Below, piece by piece: positions 35,991 through 45,219 of a stretch of 56,956 bases of DNA (positions are counted from its first letter, which is position 1; every line of letters starts with the position of its first letter). The notes beneath the pieces were generated by a model. It was not told where the DNA came from. It did not search any database and worked only from the letters and a program-made list of their open reading frames with translations. Origin of the DNA: Vibrio zhanjiangensis. GTDB lineage: Bacteria > Pseudomonadota > Gammaproteobacteria > Enterobacterales > Vibrionaceae. The stretch is from NCBI RefSeq assembly GCF_030161235.1, contig NZ_BSPW01000004.1:1-56956 (forward strand), written 5' to 3'. Made by a program: the position numbers and the translations under genes.

Positions 35991-36671
35991 TTAAGCACCA
36001 AATTGTGTGATCTGATAAAAAGGCACGCTGCCTACACCTTGAACATTGACCTGTGCAGAACCACCAGAGCTTGGTATACGTACTTGCTGCACCTCACCTG
36101 CAAGCAATAGATTGGGCTTAGACTGGCCATCTTGAACTTGGACTGAGACTGTGTATTTCCCCGGTTGAAGACCAAGCTTGTCAGGGTCAATGGCGAAATC
36201 CACATCACCGGCAGGGTGTGCTCCCAAAGGAAGGGGCGTGACTTGACCAAACTCATCAGTGATCATCAGATTGACTTGACTTGACGGGTGCTGCAGCTCT
36301 ATTTTTCCTTTCTGCTGTCCATCAGATAGGTCAAATTCACTCGACGAGACATAAACCGTTTGACCAACAAGTCCCGCGGTGGAAAGAACCTGCATATTAT
36401 CAAGCAGCACCATATTATTTTTCATCATCGACGCCATATTCTCCGTGCTTTGGACTTGAGAGAACTGTGCTAACTGACTGACATATTCGGTACCATCAAG
36501 TGGATCTAGCGGGTCTTGGTTTTGTATTTGCGCCACCATCAAACTAATGAATTCGTTTTCAAGTGAGGTCGCGCTGTTGGCATCTTGCAGATTAGTTGCC
36601 ACACCGTTTGAATTGGATACTGATCCTATTGGCGTATCAAAGTTTAGAGCGGTATTGGATGCAATCGTCAT
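35991..36671 (-). CDS. flgD: Lateral flagellar hook cap/scaffold FlgD
   Basis: This is a 226-residue protein. The N-terminal FlgD region contains EFISLMVAQIQNQDPLDPLD, GTEYVSQLAQFSQVQSTENM and MMKNNMVLLDNMQVLSTAGL. It is followed by a FlgD Ig-like/Tudor domain from about residue 80 with DGQQKGKIELQHPS and PLPLGAHPAGDVDF. FlgD caps the growing hook and is not in the finished flagellum. Start codon overlaps the flgC stop (TAATG), so translation is coupled. Confidence 0.92.
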   Translation of the reverse strand: MTIASNTALNFDTPIGSVSNSNGVATNLQDANSATSLENEFISLMVAQIQNQDPLDPLDGTEYVSQLAQFSQVQSTENMASMMKNNMVLLDNMQVLSTAGLVGQTVYVSSSEFDLSDGQQKGKIELQHPSSQVNLMITDEFGQVTPLPLGAHPAGDVDFAIDPDKLGLQPGKYTVSVQVQDGQSKPNLLLAGEVQQVRIPSSGGSAQVNVQGVGSVPFYQITQFGA

Positions 36672-37105
36672 TAGCGGCCCTGCCCCAGCTTCAGCAACCC
36701 TTGTTGCATGCTTTTGACGTTCGCTAACACTTCAACATTGGTTTCAAAACTGCGTGTCGCCGACATCATGTCAGCCATCTCTGCCACAACATCAATATCG
36801 GGGTAATAGACATAGCCTTGTTCATTAGCCAGTGGATTGGTTGGTTCAAAACGTTGCTGCGCTTCACCTGAGCTCTGCACAACATCAACAATTCGCACTT
36901 CTGCGTTGGGGTAGCTGTCTTTGCTCATTGTTAGCTGTGTTTTGTTATAAACCGTTGCAAAAACGGGTTTTAGGGCTTTATAGGTATCTGAGGAATTTGC
37001 TGAAGCCGCATCAGCGTTGGCAAGATTACTCGCCACCGTATTCAGCCTGACCGTTTGAGCATTCATCGCCGACCCTGCGATCGAATAAATATCGGTAAAT
37101 GACAT
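36671..37105 (-). CDS. flgC: Lateral flagellar proximal rod protein FlgC
   Basis: This 144-residue rod protein has MSFTDIYSIAGSAMNAQTVR, LNTVASNLANADAASANSSD at the N-terminus and YVYYPDIDVVAEMADMMSAT, RSFETNVEVLANVKSM at the C-terminus, both standard for FlgC. It assembles with FlgB and FlgF into the proximal rod. It begins two bases after the flgB stop codon, giving tight coupling. Confidence 0.94.
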   Translation of the reverse strand: MSFTDIYSIAGSAMNAQTVRLNTVASNLANADAASANSSDTYKALKPVFATVYNKTQLTMSKDSYPNAEVRIVDVVQSSGEAQQRFEPTNPLANEQGYVYYPDIDVVAEMADMMSATRSFETNVEVLANVKSMQQGLLKLGQGR

Positions 37106-37107
37106 AG

Positions 37108-37470
37108 TTAACGTCCCTCAATCGCTTTAGCTAGCCCTGAAAACTTCATGTTCAGAAAAGTCAGGCTAGTTTGAAAATCCATGTTGTTTTGAGCAAACTT
37201 TCCTTGCTCAACGCCAAGTTCCACCGTGTTACCATCTTTGCTGTTCTGATATGGTATTGAATACATGGAAGAGACCAGCAACTTGGGGCTACTCTTGCTG
37301 ACTCCTTGTGATGACATACGATCCATCACTGTGGTAAAGCTAAGATCACGAGACAAGTATCCCGGTGTATCAACATTTGCTAGGTTGCTGGCCAGTACTT
37401 TGGTACGCTGAACTCGAAAATTCAGAGCGTCGGGATGAACTCCTAACGCATTGTCAAATGAGATAGCCAT
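37108..37470 (-). CDS. flgB: Lateral flagellar proximal rod protein FlgB
   Basis: This 120-residue rod protein is the first gene of the minus-strand axial operon flgBCDEFGHIJKL-lafW. The N-terminal MAISFDNALGVHPDALNFRV, QRTKVLASNLANVDTPGYLS and C-terminal NNMDFQTSLTFLNMKFSGLA are typical. AAGGAAACAG precedes the ATG. A sigma-54 promoter lies 43-57 bp upstream of the start codon. FlgB forms part of the proximal rod next to FliE, which is not encoded in this window. Confidence 0.94.
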   Translation of the reverse strand: MAISFDNALGVHPDALNFRVQRTKVLASNLANVDTPGYLSRDLSFTTVMDRMSSQGVSKSSPKLLVSSMYSIPYQNSKDGNTVELGVEQGKFAQNNMDFQTSLTFLNMKFSGLAKAIEGR

Positions 37471-37512
37471 TTCTGTTTCCTTATGCTGTCGGCTCAGATA
37501 ACCTTAACTAAA

Positions 37513-37527
37513 ACAAAATACGTGCCA
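37513..37527 (-). promoter_or_regulatory. Sigma-54 promoter of the flgB-lafW operon
   Basis: Read on the minus strand this is TGGCAC-N5-TTGT: -24 TGGCAC at 37527-37522 and -12 TTGT at 37516-37513, one base off the TTGC consensus. It lies 43 bp before the flgB start codon, giving an expected 5' leader of about 30 nt. Confidence 0.8.
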
Positions 37528-37568
37528 TAAAAATAAACACATAAAAACAATGACTTATAAAGAAAAAA

Positions 37569-37583
37569 GGAAGTGCCACTTCC
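37569..37583 (-). promoter_or_regulatory. Putative enhancer-binding-protein site upstream of flgB
   Basis: GGAAGTG-C-CACTTCC on the plus strand is a perfect 7+1+7 inverted repeat. Its centre is 49 bp upstream of the -24 element of the flgB promoter. Read toward flgB it is GGAAGTGGCACTTCC, sharing 12 of 15 bases with the site upstream of fliD. It lies 33 bp before the flgA start, so it may also affect flgA. Confidence 0.5.
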
Positions 37584-37615
37584 GGATCACGGAAAGCTAT
37601 AGACGCAGGGGAAAA

Positions 37616-38344
37616 GTGAACATTTCCCCTTTGTTACATGCAGTGATGTTGATTTTTACTCCGTCACTCAATGCCTCCTCAACAAATGAAAATGCACCAA
37701 CTTCGGCGATTTATCAGGCCGTTGAGCAAGACTTTCAAACTCAGGTCGAGAACCAAGCCATCGCGCGCAAATGGGGAAAATACACACTTGATTTTCAGAT
37801 TCGAGTACCCAGCTCCGCTGAGCATTTACCACCTTGCCCTAACACCCTGACCATTTCTGGAGCAGACAGTAAAACGCTGCCTGTAGGAACGCTCAAACGT
37901 TCAGTAAGCTGCTTGTCTACCTCGGTCGACTGGCGAATCAATGTCACTATCAAAGCCGAATTAAGCCTTAAATTAGTCGTAACCAATACGGGAATTCGCC
38001 GCCAACAAACCATTACAGCGAATGATCTAAGACTCGAATGGCGAACACTGAATAAAGATCAAGAATTTTTCACCCAACTCTCCCAAGCAACAGGGAAACA
38101 AACGTTACGACGCATTCGTTCTAGCCAAATACTCGATCCTCGTCAGCTCGAATCACCACCACTAGTAGAAAAAGGAAATCAAGTCGTTATCAAAGCCTCA
38201 AAGAACGGGTTTGCTGCTACCACTCAAGGGGTGGCACTAGAGGAAGGAGCTTTAGGACAACAAATCGAGATTAAAAATACCTCCTCGGGGAAAGAGATCA
38301 AAGCGGTAGTAACAGGACTGAACCAAGTAGAAACTCAATTTTGA
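37616..38344 (+). CDS. flgA: Lateral flagellar P-ring assembly chaperone FlgA
   Basis: This 242-residue protein is started at GTG 37616, preceded by AGGGGA, because this gives a signal peptide (VNISPLLHAVMLIFTPSLNA); the upstream ATG at 37550 would add 22 charged residues and hide it. The C-terminal SAF domain includes RRQQTITANDLRLEWRTLNK, QILDPRQLESPPLVEKGNQV and GVALEEGALGQQIEIKNTSS with the closing KEIKAVVTGLNQVE. FlgA is a periplasmic chaperone for FlgI polymerisation. It is divergent from flgB, as in other lateral systems. Confidence 0.88.
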   Translation: MNISPLLHAVMLIFTPSLNASSTNENAPTSAIYQAVEQDFQTQVENQAIARKWGKYTLDFQIRVPSSAEHLPPCPNTLTISGADSKTLPVGTLKRSVSCLSTSVDWRINVTIKAELSLKLVVTNTGIRRQQTITANDLRLEWRTLNKDQEFFTQLSQATGKQTLRRIRSSQILDPRQLESPPLVEKGNQVVIKASKNGFAATTQGVALEEGALGQQIEIKNTSSGKEIKAVVTGLNQVETQF

Positions 38345-38491
38345 TTTTGGGCTGAGGGTATCATTTCTATTGTTTTCACCTCGCCAAAGCAAGCCTAAGT
38401 CAGTTAGAACTAAAAAGTGCTAATCACACTTAATCGGCGGCATACTATGGTCGCACTGTACCTGTAACCATGACAAATAAGGACTTAACTG

Positions 38492-38773
38492 ATGAAAATC
38501 GATAAAGTTGCAGGTGGGCACGTCACCCAAAGTAGCTTAAACCATGCGCCGCAAAAAAAACCTGTATCGGTTAGTGTGAAATCAACGCCCTTAGCTCAGG
38601 TTGAGGTCAATATTACAGCGATTGAGCAAGCACAAGCGGATATGCAGCGACTATCTGACGTAGACTTAGCAAAAGTCGCCAAAGTGCGTGATGCTTTGGC
38701 AAAAGGTGAACTATCACTTGACACTCAAGCTCTATCTAAAGCAGTACTTCAGTTCCATACTGGGCACGATTAA
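38492..38773 (+). CDS. flgM: Anti-sigma-28 factor FlgM (lateral)
   Basis: This 93-residue protein has a disordered N-terminal half and a C-terminal FlgM sigma-binding region: DVDLAKVAKVRDALAKGELS and LDTQALSKAVLQFH. It sequesters FliA (21503-22231) until hook completion, then is exported. A TAAGGAC precedes the ATG. The region between flgA and flgM (147 bp) may hold its own promoter, but no sigma-28 or sigma-54 consensus is convincing. It is followed 20 bases later by flgN. Confidence 0.9.
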   Translation: MKIDKVAGGHVTQSSLNHAPQKKPVSVSVKSTPLAQVEVNITAIEQAQADMQRLSDVDLAKVAKVRDALAKGELSLDTQALSKAVLQFHTGHD

Positions 38774-38793
38774 TACGACTGAGGAGAGGACAA

Positions 38794-39234
38794 ATGTCAT
38801 CCAAGACTTCACATTTAATTCAGAGTTTCGTCAATACATTAGTCCAAGACATACAGTCATATCAAAAACTAGAAACGCTACTAAAGCAGCAAAAACCACT
38901 GTATTTTACTTTTGAAGTCGACAAACTTGAGCATAATATTGCTCGGCAGCAACCTCTGCTTCACCAGTTGCAACAACACGCGCACCATCGCAGTCAAATA
39001 ATGGCAAGATTAAAACTATCTGCAGATCACATTGGTATAGAGCGGCTCTTTTCAGCGCTTCCTCCACCAGCGGGTGAAAAAATTCGTCATCTTTGGTCTC
39101 AGTTAGAAAAGTTGGTCAAATGCTGCCAAGCTCTAAACCAAGAAAATGGTCAAACAACGGCTAATTTTCATGAGCTTGTCAGTTCATTAAACTGCTCTGA
39201 ACAACATACATATACCGAAAAGCCTGCGGGATAA
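38794..39234 (+). CDS. flgN: Flagellar export chaperone FlgN (lateral)
   Basis: This 146-residue helical protein fits FlgN by size, composition and position after flgM. The N-terminal helix reads LIQSFVNTLVQDIQSYQKLE, with LLKQQKPLYFTFEVDKLEHN and later LSADHIGIERLFSALPP. FlgN keeps FlgK and FlgL unfolded for export. A TGAGGAGAGG precedes the ATG. It ends 10 bases before the transglycosylase gene, so the two probably share a transcript. Confidence 0.85.
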   Translation: MSSKTSHLIQSFVNTLVQDIQSYQKLETLLKQQKPLYFTFEVDKLEHNIARQQPLLHQLQQHAHHRSQIMARLKLSADHIGIERLFSALPPPAGEKIRHLWSQLEKLVKCCQALNQENGQTTANFHELVSSLNCSEQHTYTEKPAG

Positions 39235-39244
39235 TCCATCAAGC

Positions 39245-39925
39245 ATGGCGCGAAAATGCATTCAATCACTGGCTAAGTTACTGATCATAGGTTGTTGTTA
39301 CGCGAATCCTGTCCATGCCTCACCGCAAGCATCAGATGTTGCCATTCAATCGCAGATTTTATCGCCATACAAAAGTCAGATAGAATCACGTTTAAACAGC
39401 AACCAAAACCTGATATCTGATATCGCGAGCCAGCTTACCACACACTCGCTACCGATTGAGTTTGTTCTCATTCCCATGTTGGAGTCCTCTTACGACCCCT
39501 TAGCGATATCTCATGCCAATGCTGCGGGACTATGGCAGCTAATGCCCAGCACTGCCAAGCGTTTTGGGCTTGAAGTTTCTGACTCGCAAGACCAACGATT
39601 CCATGTTCAGGCAAGCACAAATGCTGCCATTCTCTATCTGCAGTTTTTGTACACTAAATTTGGTGAATTGTCGCTTACATTAGCCGCCTATAACTCGGGC
39701 GAAGGAAGAGTGTCTCGCGCGATCAACCAAGCGGGCAGCAGAGAATTTGACAAACTCCATTTACCTGCTGAAACGCGCCAATATGTGCATCGGTTTTATG
39801 CATTGAAAAAGCTGATAGCAATTGAACAATGGGTTAAAAAAACCAACCACTTTTATTTATTTGGCCAGCATAATACATTGCCTTTGATTAACCTTTCCCC
39901 TCTTCCTCCGCTTGTGACACTTTAA
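39245..39925 (+). CDS. SLT-type lytic transglycosylase beside flgN
   Basis: This 226-residue protein has an N-terminal signal; the LIIGC sequence could be a lipobox, otherwise a Sec signal ends PVHA. A goose-type SLT domain follows: IPMLESSYDPLAISHANAAG with catalytic Glu80, GLWQLMPSTAKRFGL, and LAAYNSGEGRVSRAI. The domain resembles MltD-type enzymes but lacks LysM repeats. These enzymes cleave the MurNAc-GlcNAc bond to form anhydro-MurNAc. It follows flgN by 10 bases, in a locus whose FlgJ lacks a hydrolase domain, so it may open the wall for the rod, as SltF does in Rhodobacter. That role is inferred. Confidence 0.85.
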   Translation: MARKCIQSLAKLLIIGCCYANPVHASPQASDVAIQSQILSPYKSQIESRLNSNQNLISDIASQLTTHSLPIEFVLIPMLESSYDPLAISHANAAGLWQLMPSTAKRFGLEVSDSQDQRFHVQASTNAAILYLQFLYTKFGELSLTLAAYNSGEGRVSRAINQAGSREFDKLHLPAETRQYVHRFYALKKLIAIEQWVKKTNHFYLFGQHNTLPLINLSPLPPLVTL

Positions 39926-40179
39926 CCTAGGCAATCGTTGGTCTTTGGTGGCTATTTTTATATTCCTTACTGCTATAAAAACAGCATTTTGAGATTAATT
40001 CGTTCTTTAATGTCGAGTATTTAGTGCTATTTGAACCAGTTCATCTGCAAATTACCGCCAAAAGTGACAAGATCCCGTATAATTTTTATTCAACAATACA
40101 AAACCCTAGCTTTCGTTGGTTGTTATTGACTCAGCAAAGCTGGATAATATCGGGATCGGAATCTCTTAAATACATAACT

Positions 40180-40761
40180 ATGACCGAATATGTTTTGTTG
40201 TTGGTCGGCACAGTGCTGGTTAACAATTTTGTACTGGTAAAGTTTTTGGGATTGTGTCCTTTTATGGGCGTCTCAAAAAAACTGGAAACAGCAATAGGTA
40301 TGGGACTGGCGACGACCTTTGTCCTAACCTTGGCCTCAGTGTGTTCGTATCTCGTTGAAAGCTATATCCTCGTTCCTCTGGATATAGAGTATCTTCGTAC
40401 CATGAGTTTCATCTTGGTGATTGCCGTGGTGGTACAGTTCACTGAAATGGTGGTGCATAAAACCAGTCCCACACTCTACCGGCTCCTTGGCATATTCTTG
40501 CCTCTTATCACAACTAACTGCGCTGTACTTGGCGTTGCCCTACTTAACATCAATGAAAATCATAATTTCATTGAATCAATCATTTATGGCTTTGGGGCCG
40601 CTGTCGGGTTTTCTTTGGTTTTGATACTGTTTGCATCAATGCGCGAGCGCATTAACGCCGCGGATGTCCCCACCCCGTTTAAAGGTGCATCCATTGCCAT
40701 GATCACCGCAGGCCTGATGTCATTGGCATTTATGGGCTTCACTGGGTTGGTAAAACTCTAA
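40180..40761 (+). CDS. rsxA: Rsx/Rnf electron transport complex subunit RsxA
   Basis: This 193-residue protein has exactly the family length when started at ATG 40180; the frame extends upstream without conservation. It is a six-helix inner-membrane protein with [40 protein letters not shown] and [14 protein letters not shown]. RsxA and RsxE together coordinate a membrane [2Fe-2S] cluster (Cys in the LGLCPF and TNCA motifs). The Rnf complex couples NADH:ferredoxin electron transfer to Na+ translocation and also keeps SoxR reduced. First gene of rsxABCDGE-nth; a TATAAT at 40078-40083 may be its -10. Confidence 0.96.
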   Translation: MTEYVLLLVGTVLVNNFVLVKFLGLCPFMGVSKKLETAIGMGLATTFVLTLASVCSYLVESYILVPLDIEYLRTMSFILVIAVVVQFTEMVVHKTSPTLYRLLGIFLPLITTNCAVLGVALLNINENHNFIESIIYGFGAAVGFSLVLILFASMRERINAADVPTPFKGASIAMITAGLMSLAFMGFTGLVKL

Positions 40762-41345
40762 TGAGCGCGATCATGATTGCTATTTTAGCGCTTGCGGCAC
40801 TTGCCGCTGTATTTGGTGCCGTGCTCGGCTTTGCTTCAATCCGCTTTAAAGTCGAGGCCGACCCCATTGTCGATCAGATTGATAGCATTTTGCCTCAGAC
40901 TCAATGTGGTCAATGTGGTTATCCTGGTTGTCGTCCATACGCAGAAGCCATCGCCGGTGGGGACGCGATTAACAAATGTCCACCGGGTGGGCAAGCGACC
41001 ATTGAAAAATTGGCTGATTTAATGGGCGTTGAAGTCACAGATTCTGCTCATGATCTGGAAAACAATGTTAAGACTGTCGCTTTTATCCACGAAGATATGT
41101 GTATTGGCTGCACTAAGTGTATCCAAGCGTGTCCTGTCGATGCCATAGTCGGCGGCACAAAAGCGCTGCATACTGTCATCAAAGAGGAATGTACTGGATG
41201 CGATCTTTGCGTTGCTCCCTGTCCAACAGATTGTATTGAAATGATTCCTGTAGAGACCACTACAGCAAATTGGAAGTGGCAACTCAACGCCATTCCTGTT
41301 GTCGATATTACCCATTCTGCTAAAACGCAGAATAGCGTGAATTAA
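40761..41345 (+). CDS. rsxB: Rsx/Rnf complex ferredoxin-like subunit RsxB
   Basis: This is a 194-residue protein. An N-terminal TM helix is followed by a 4Fe-4S motif region [15 protein letters not shown], then two ferredoxin motifs [16 protein letters not shown] and [16 protein letters not shown]. It carries electrons between ferredoxin, RsxC and the membrane subunits. The ATG overlaps the rsxA stop (TAATG). The full cysteine complement of RnfB is present. Confidence 0.96.
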   Translation: MSAIMIAILALAALAAVFGAVLGFASIRFKVEADPIVDQIDSILPQTQCGQCGYPGCRPYAEAIAGGDAINKCPPGGQATIEKLADLMGVEVTDSAHDLENNVKTVAFIHEDMCIGCTKCIQACPVDAIVGGTKALHTVIKEECTGCDLCVAPCPTDCIEMIPVETTTANWKWQLNAIPVVDITHSAKTQNSVN

Positions 41346-41353
41346 GGACTGGT

Positions 41354-43537
41354 ATGCTGTCACTCATCGAACAAATTAAATCGGGTGCTCTATGGGATTT
41401 CCCTGGGGGAATACATCCACCGGAAAATAAAGCCCAATCAGTAACAGAATCCATTGTATCAGCAAGTATTCCAAGAGAAATCGTCTTACCTATCAAACAG
41501 CACATAGGTAAACCCGGTCAGATCATTGTCAGTCAAGGTGATAAGGTACTAAAAGGTCAGGCTCTAACCAGATATGATACGAGCTTTATGTTACCAGTTC
41601 ATGCGCCAACTTCAGGGATCATCTGCGCAATCGAGCCTCGCACCACAGCGCATCCTTCAGGATTATCAGAGCTGTGTATCGTGATTGAACCTGACGGGCA
41701 AGATGTTTGGATCGAACGCGAAACAAGAAAAGAATTTACTGACTACACAGCCGATGAACTGATTGAGATCATACGTCAAGCAGGAATATCAGGGATGGGG
41801 GGGGCTGGTTTTCCTACCGCTAAGAAAGTTCAGGCTGGACTAGGACGTACTGAAATATTCATCGTCAACGCAGCCGAGTGCGAACCTTATATCACAGCTG
41901 ATGACATGCTGATGCAAACCTTTGCAGACGAAGTGATCAAAGGTATCGAGATTGTTGAGCATATCCTAAAACCTAAACTCACCATCATAGGAATTGAAGA
42001 CAATAAACCAGCCGCCATCAAAGCGCTAGAACAAGCTGGTGAGCATAAAGATATCGTCATTCGTGTCGTACCAACTAAATACCCTTCTGGTGGTGAAAGG
42101 CAGCTTATTAAGCTACTCACTAATAAAGAAGTTCCCGAAAATGGTATTCCAGCAGATATTGGCCTTTTAGTGCAAAATGTTGGCTCACTTCAAGCTATCA
42201 AACGTGCCATCTGCGACGGGGAACCTCTCATTGATCGTATTGTTACTCTGACTGGTAATACATTTCAGCAACCCAGAAATGTCAGAGCACTCATTGGCAC
42301 ACCAATACAAGCTCTATTAGACGAGTTTGGCTATACCGCTGACAAAAAACTCCCACGCCTTATCATGGGCGGTCCTATGATGGGCTTCACTCTGCCTCAT
42401 TCGAATGTCCCTATTACCAAAACGACCAACTGTATTCTTGCACCGACAGTTAAAGAGATCTCAACAACACAGAATGAAATGTCCTGTATTCGATGTGGCC
42501 AATGTGCTGAGGTTTGTCCAGCTTCCTTGTTGCCTCAGCAACTTTATTGGCACTCTAAAGCAGAAGAATACGAAAAGTGTGAAGATCTCAACCTCAAGGA
42601 TTGTATCGAATGTGGCGCTTGTGCCTTTGTCTGTCCAAGTGAGATTCCCTTGGTGCAATATTATCGACAATCCAAAGCCGAAATTCGCACTAGAAAAGAA
42701 GAAGCGCAAGCCGCCGAACGAGCAAAAATACGCTTTGAAGAGAGAAAGGGTCGCTTGGAACGCGATAAAATTGATAGAGAAAACCGCTTTAAGAAAGCCG
42801 CTCAAGAAAGACGCAAAGAAATTAAAGACTCTGATGGAAAAGACACAATCGCAGCCGCTATCGCCCGAGTGAAAGCACAAAAATCAGAGTCAGTATCAGA
42901 CGAGCCAACTGTCAAGCCAGCCGTTGCTGCCGCGATTGCCAGAGCCAAAGCCAAACAAGCAGCTGCAAAAGAAGCAGGTCAATCTGAGCCCGACAATTCA
43001 GAAATGATTAAGCTGCGTGAAGACCGTAAACGCCTTGCTCGCGAGAAAAAAGCCCAAAGGTCCGATCTCGCTGAACAATTGGACGTAAAACCTGCACCCG
43101 CTGATGACGATCCGAAAAAAGCCGCCGTTGCTGCCGCGATTGCCAGAGCCAAAGCGCGTAAAGCGGAACAAGCCAAGACCACTGAGCAATCGGACATAGA
43201 ACCTGTGCCTGCTGATGACGATCCGAAAAAAGCCGCCGTTGCTGCCGCGATTGCCAGAGCCAAAGCGCGTAAAGCGGAACAAGCCAAGACCACTGAGCAA
43301 TCGGAGGTAAAACCTGCACCCGCTGATGACGATCCGAAAAAAGCCGCCGTTGCTGCCGCGATTGCCAGAGCCAAAGCGCGTAAAGCGGAACAGGCAAAAA
43401 CCACTGAGCAATCGGACATAGAGCCTGTGCCCGTTGATGACGATCCGAAAAAAGCCGCCGTTGCTGCCGCGATTGCCAGAGCCAAAGCGCGTAAAGCTCA
43501 AAACCAACAGAACCATAAACTTGAGGAGGACGAGTAG
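41354..43537 (+). CDS. rsxC: Rsx/Rnf complex NADH-binding subunit RsxC with long C-terminal repeats
   Basis: This is a 727-residue protein. It has an N-terminal RnfC barrel, a flavin/NADH-binding region ([39 protein letters not shown]), and a double 4Fe-4S domain with [17 protein letters not shown] and [17 protein letters not shown]. The C-terminal 290 residues are charged and Ala-rich. They include four near-identical 37-residue repeats containing [20 protein letters not shown], encoded by a 111-bp tandem repeat at 43103-43497. RsxC accepts electrons from NADH. Repeat-rich tails of variable length are common in RsxC of gammaproteobacteria; their function is unknown. The stop overlaps the rsxD GTG start (TAGTG). 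Confidence 0.96.
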   Translation: MLSLIEQIKSGALWDFPGGIHPPENKAQSVTESIVSASIPREIVLPIKQHIGKPGQIIVSQGDKVLKGQALTRYDTSFMLPVHAPTSGIICAIEPRTTAHPSGLSELCIVIEPDGQDVWIERETRKEFTDYTADELIEIIRQAGISGMGGAGFPTAKKVQAGLGRTEIFIVNAAECEPYITADDMLMQTFADEVIKGIEIVEHILKPKLTIIGIEDNKPAAIKALEQAGEHKDIVIRVVPTKYPSGGERQLIKLLTNKEVPENGIPADIGLLVQNVGSLQAIKRAICDGEPLIDRIVTLTGNTFQQPRNVRALIGTPIQALLDEFGYTADKKLPRLIMGGPMMGFTLPHSNVPITKTTNCILAPTVKEISTTQNEMSCIRCGQCAEVCPASLLPQQLYWHSKAEEYEKCEDLNLKDCIECGACAFVCPSEIPLVQYYRQSKAEIRTRKEEAQAAERAKIRFEERKGRLERDKIDRENRFKKAAQERRKEIKDSDGKDTIAAAIARVKAQKSESVSDEPTVKPAVAAAIARAKAKQAAAKEAGQSEPDNSEMIKLREDRKRLAREKKAQRSDLAEQLDVKPAPADDDPKKAAVAAAIARAKARKAEQAKTTEQSDIEPVPADDDPKKAAVAAAIARAKARKAEQAKTTEQSEVKPAPADDDPKKAAVAAAIARAKARKAEQAKTTEQSDIEPVPVDDDPKKAAVAAAIARAKARKAQNQQNHKLEEDE
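43103..43497. repeat. 111-bp tandem repeat, four copies, inside rsxC
   Basis: GATGACGATCCGAAAAAAGC starts at 43103, 43214 and 43325, with the last copy at 43436, each 111 bp apart and therefore in frame. Each encodes a 37-residue unit of Lys/Ala helix plus an acidic linker. Near-identity of units suggests recent expansion and possible copy-number variation without frameshift. Confidence 0.95.
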
Positions 43538-44583
43538 TGGCCTTTTTTATTGCCAGCTCACCCCACGCCCATAGCCGAAGAAGCACCCCTGATCTTATGA
43601 AATGGGTGGCCTTGTGTGCCCTACCGGGCTTATGTGCTCAGACATATTTCTTTGGCTGGGGTACTCTAATTCAACTCATTTTTGCCATCCTAGTAGGCTT
43701 AGCTCTTGAGGCTGGTGCAATGATGGTCCGCAGACGTCCACCTATGTCAGCTCTGCGTGACAACAGTGCTATCGTCACGGCTTGGCTGCTGGCCATCGCT
43801 ATTCCTCCCCTGTCTCCTTGGTGGCTAATCGCCATAGGGCTTGTCTTCGCGATCCTTGTAGCTAAGCACCTCTATGGGGGGATAGGCCAAAACTTATTTA
43901 ATCCTGCCATGGTTGCCTATGTCGTGCTACTGATCTCCTTCCCAGTACAAATGACCAGTTGGATTGCACCTGCTGAGCTTCAACCTTCAAGTGTATCGCT
44001 AGGTGATGCACTTTGGCTTATTTTTACTGGATTCAACCTTGATGGGTTATCTCTTCAACAGGTAAGAACAGGAATAGATGGCTTAACGATGGCCACACCG
44101 CTCGATGCGTTTAAAACTGCCCTACATTCAGGAAATACGGCTTCTGAAGCTCTCTCTCAACCTCAATTTACCGGCTTAGCTGGTATAGGATGGGAGTGGG
44201 TCAACTTGGCCTACCTGATTGGCGGATTATTGTTAATCAAGTTGAGAGTTATCAACTGGCATATACCTGTCAGCCTATTGGTAAGCTTACTGGTTATCAG
44301 TACTTTATTTAGCTTATTTGCACCCGGTGAAACAGCCTCACCAAGCCTTCATCTCTTATCCGGTGCAACCATGCTGGGAGCATTTTTTATTGCAACCGAC
44401 CCCGTTTCAGCTTCCACTACAGTCAAAGGACGGCTAATTTTCGGTGCTTTCATCGGAACAATGGTCTTTATCATTCGAACTTGGGGCGGTTTTCCTGATG
44501 GCGTAGCCTTTGCTGTATTACTCGGCAATATGTGTGTACCACTTATCGACTATTACACCAAACCACGAACTTACGGACACTGA
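43537..44583 (+). CDS. rsxD: Rsx/Rnf complex membrane subunit RsxD
   Basis: This 348-residue polytopic membrane protein of the NqrB/RnfD family starts at GTG 43537, overlapping the rsxC stop. Conserved parts are [40 protein letters not shown] and the covalent-FMN motif in [20 protein letters not shown] (SGAT; the FMN is joined to Thr). It forms with RsxG the flavin-bearing Na+ pathway. Gene order and length are normal. Confidence 0.96.
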   Translation: MAFFIASSPHAHSRRSTPDLMKWVALCALPGLCAQTYFFGWGTLIQLIFAILVGLALEAGAMMVRRRPPMSALRDNSAIVTAWLLAIAIPPLSPWWLIAIGLVFAILVAKHLYGGIGQNLFNPAMVAYVVLLISFPVQMTSWIAPAELQPSSVSLGDALWLIFTGFNLDGLSLQQVRTGIDGLTMATPLDAFKTALHSGNTASEALSQPQFTGLAGIGWEWVNLAYLIGGLLLIKLRVINWHIPVSLLVSLLVISTLFSLFAPGETASPSLHLLSGATMLGAFFIATDPVSASTTVKGRLIFGAFIGTMVFIIRTWGGFPDGVAFAVLLGNMCVPLIDYYTKPRTYGH

Positions 44584-44591
44584 GGAGCAAG

Positions 44592-45218
44592 ATGTTAAAC
44601 GCTATTCGAAAAAACGGAGCTATACTCGCCCTGTTTGCTTGTGCCTCAACAGGTGTGGTCGCGCTTACTCACTACTTAACCAAGCAGCAAATCGGCCAAC
44701 AAGAACAAGCTCAGCTCTTGTCGGTCCTCAATCAAGTGATTCCTGAAAACATGCACGACAACAACCTTTATCAATCGTGCACTTTAGTCAATCACCCTGA
44801 TTTAGGTACCGACTCTGATATGCCCGTTTATCTGGCAAGTAAAGATGGTCAGCCCACGGCCCTTGCTATCGAGGCGATTGCGCCAGATGGCTATAATGGA
44901 GCAATTAAGATCATCATTGGCATGAAACACGATGGTACAATTCTCGGCACGCGAGTGCTAAATCATCAAGAAACACCGGGATTGGGTGACAAAATTGATT
45001 TACGCATAACAGACTGGATCCTAAGCTTTAGCGGTAAAAAAGTCACACAAGATAGTGAGTCTCAGTGGAAAGTACGCAAAGATGGTGGGCAGTTTGATCA
45101 ATTTACCGGAGCCACGATCACACCGAGAGCAGTAGTAAAAGCGATTAAAAAAGCGGCTCAGTTTGTCAATAGCCATAGCGATGAGATTCAGAACCAGCCA
45201 CGAAATTGTGGAGAATAA
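44592..45218 (+). CDS. rsxG: Rsx/Rnf complex FMN-binding subunit RsxG
   Basis: This 208-residue protein is started at ATG 44592 behind GAGGAGC; an upstream in-frame ATG in rsxD is rejected. One N-terminal TM anchor ([20 protein letters not shown]) is followed by a periplasmic FMN-binding domain with [14 protein letters not shown] and the covalent-attachment motif [18 protein letters not shown] (TGAT rather than the more common SGAT; both are used). Belongs to the NqrC/RnfG family. Confidence 0.95.
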   Translation: MLNAIRKNGAILALFACASTGVVALTHYLTKQQIGQQEQAQLLSVLNQVIPENMHDNNLYQSCTLVNHPDLGTDSDMPVYLASKDGQPTALAIEAIAPDGYNGAIKIIIGMKHDGTILGTRVLNHQETPGLGDKIDLRITDWILSFSGKKVTQDSESQWKVRKDGGQFDQFTGATITPRAVVKAIKKAAQFVNSHSDEIQNQPRNCGE

Positions 45219-45219
45219 T

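Noticed and set aside
38345..38491. Sigma-28 promoter before flgM
   Set aside because: A GCCGATTA-like sequence exists only on the opposite strand and has no matching TAAAG element at the right spacing.
40024..40179. 52-codon N-terminal extension of rsxA
   Set aside because: RsxA is 193 residues with a conserved [10 protein letters not shown] start at 40180; the extension is not membrane-like and overlaps the promoter region.
42979..43586. Three long overlapping minus-strand frames opposite the rsxC tail (168-192 aa)
   Set aside because: They arise from the in-frame 111-bp repeats of rsxC, whose Ala/Lys codons keep the other frames open. Translations are repetitive and have no family resemblance or ribosome-binding sites.
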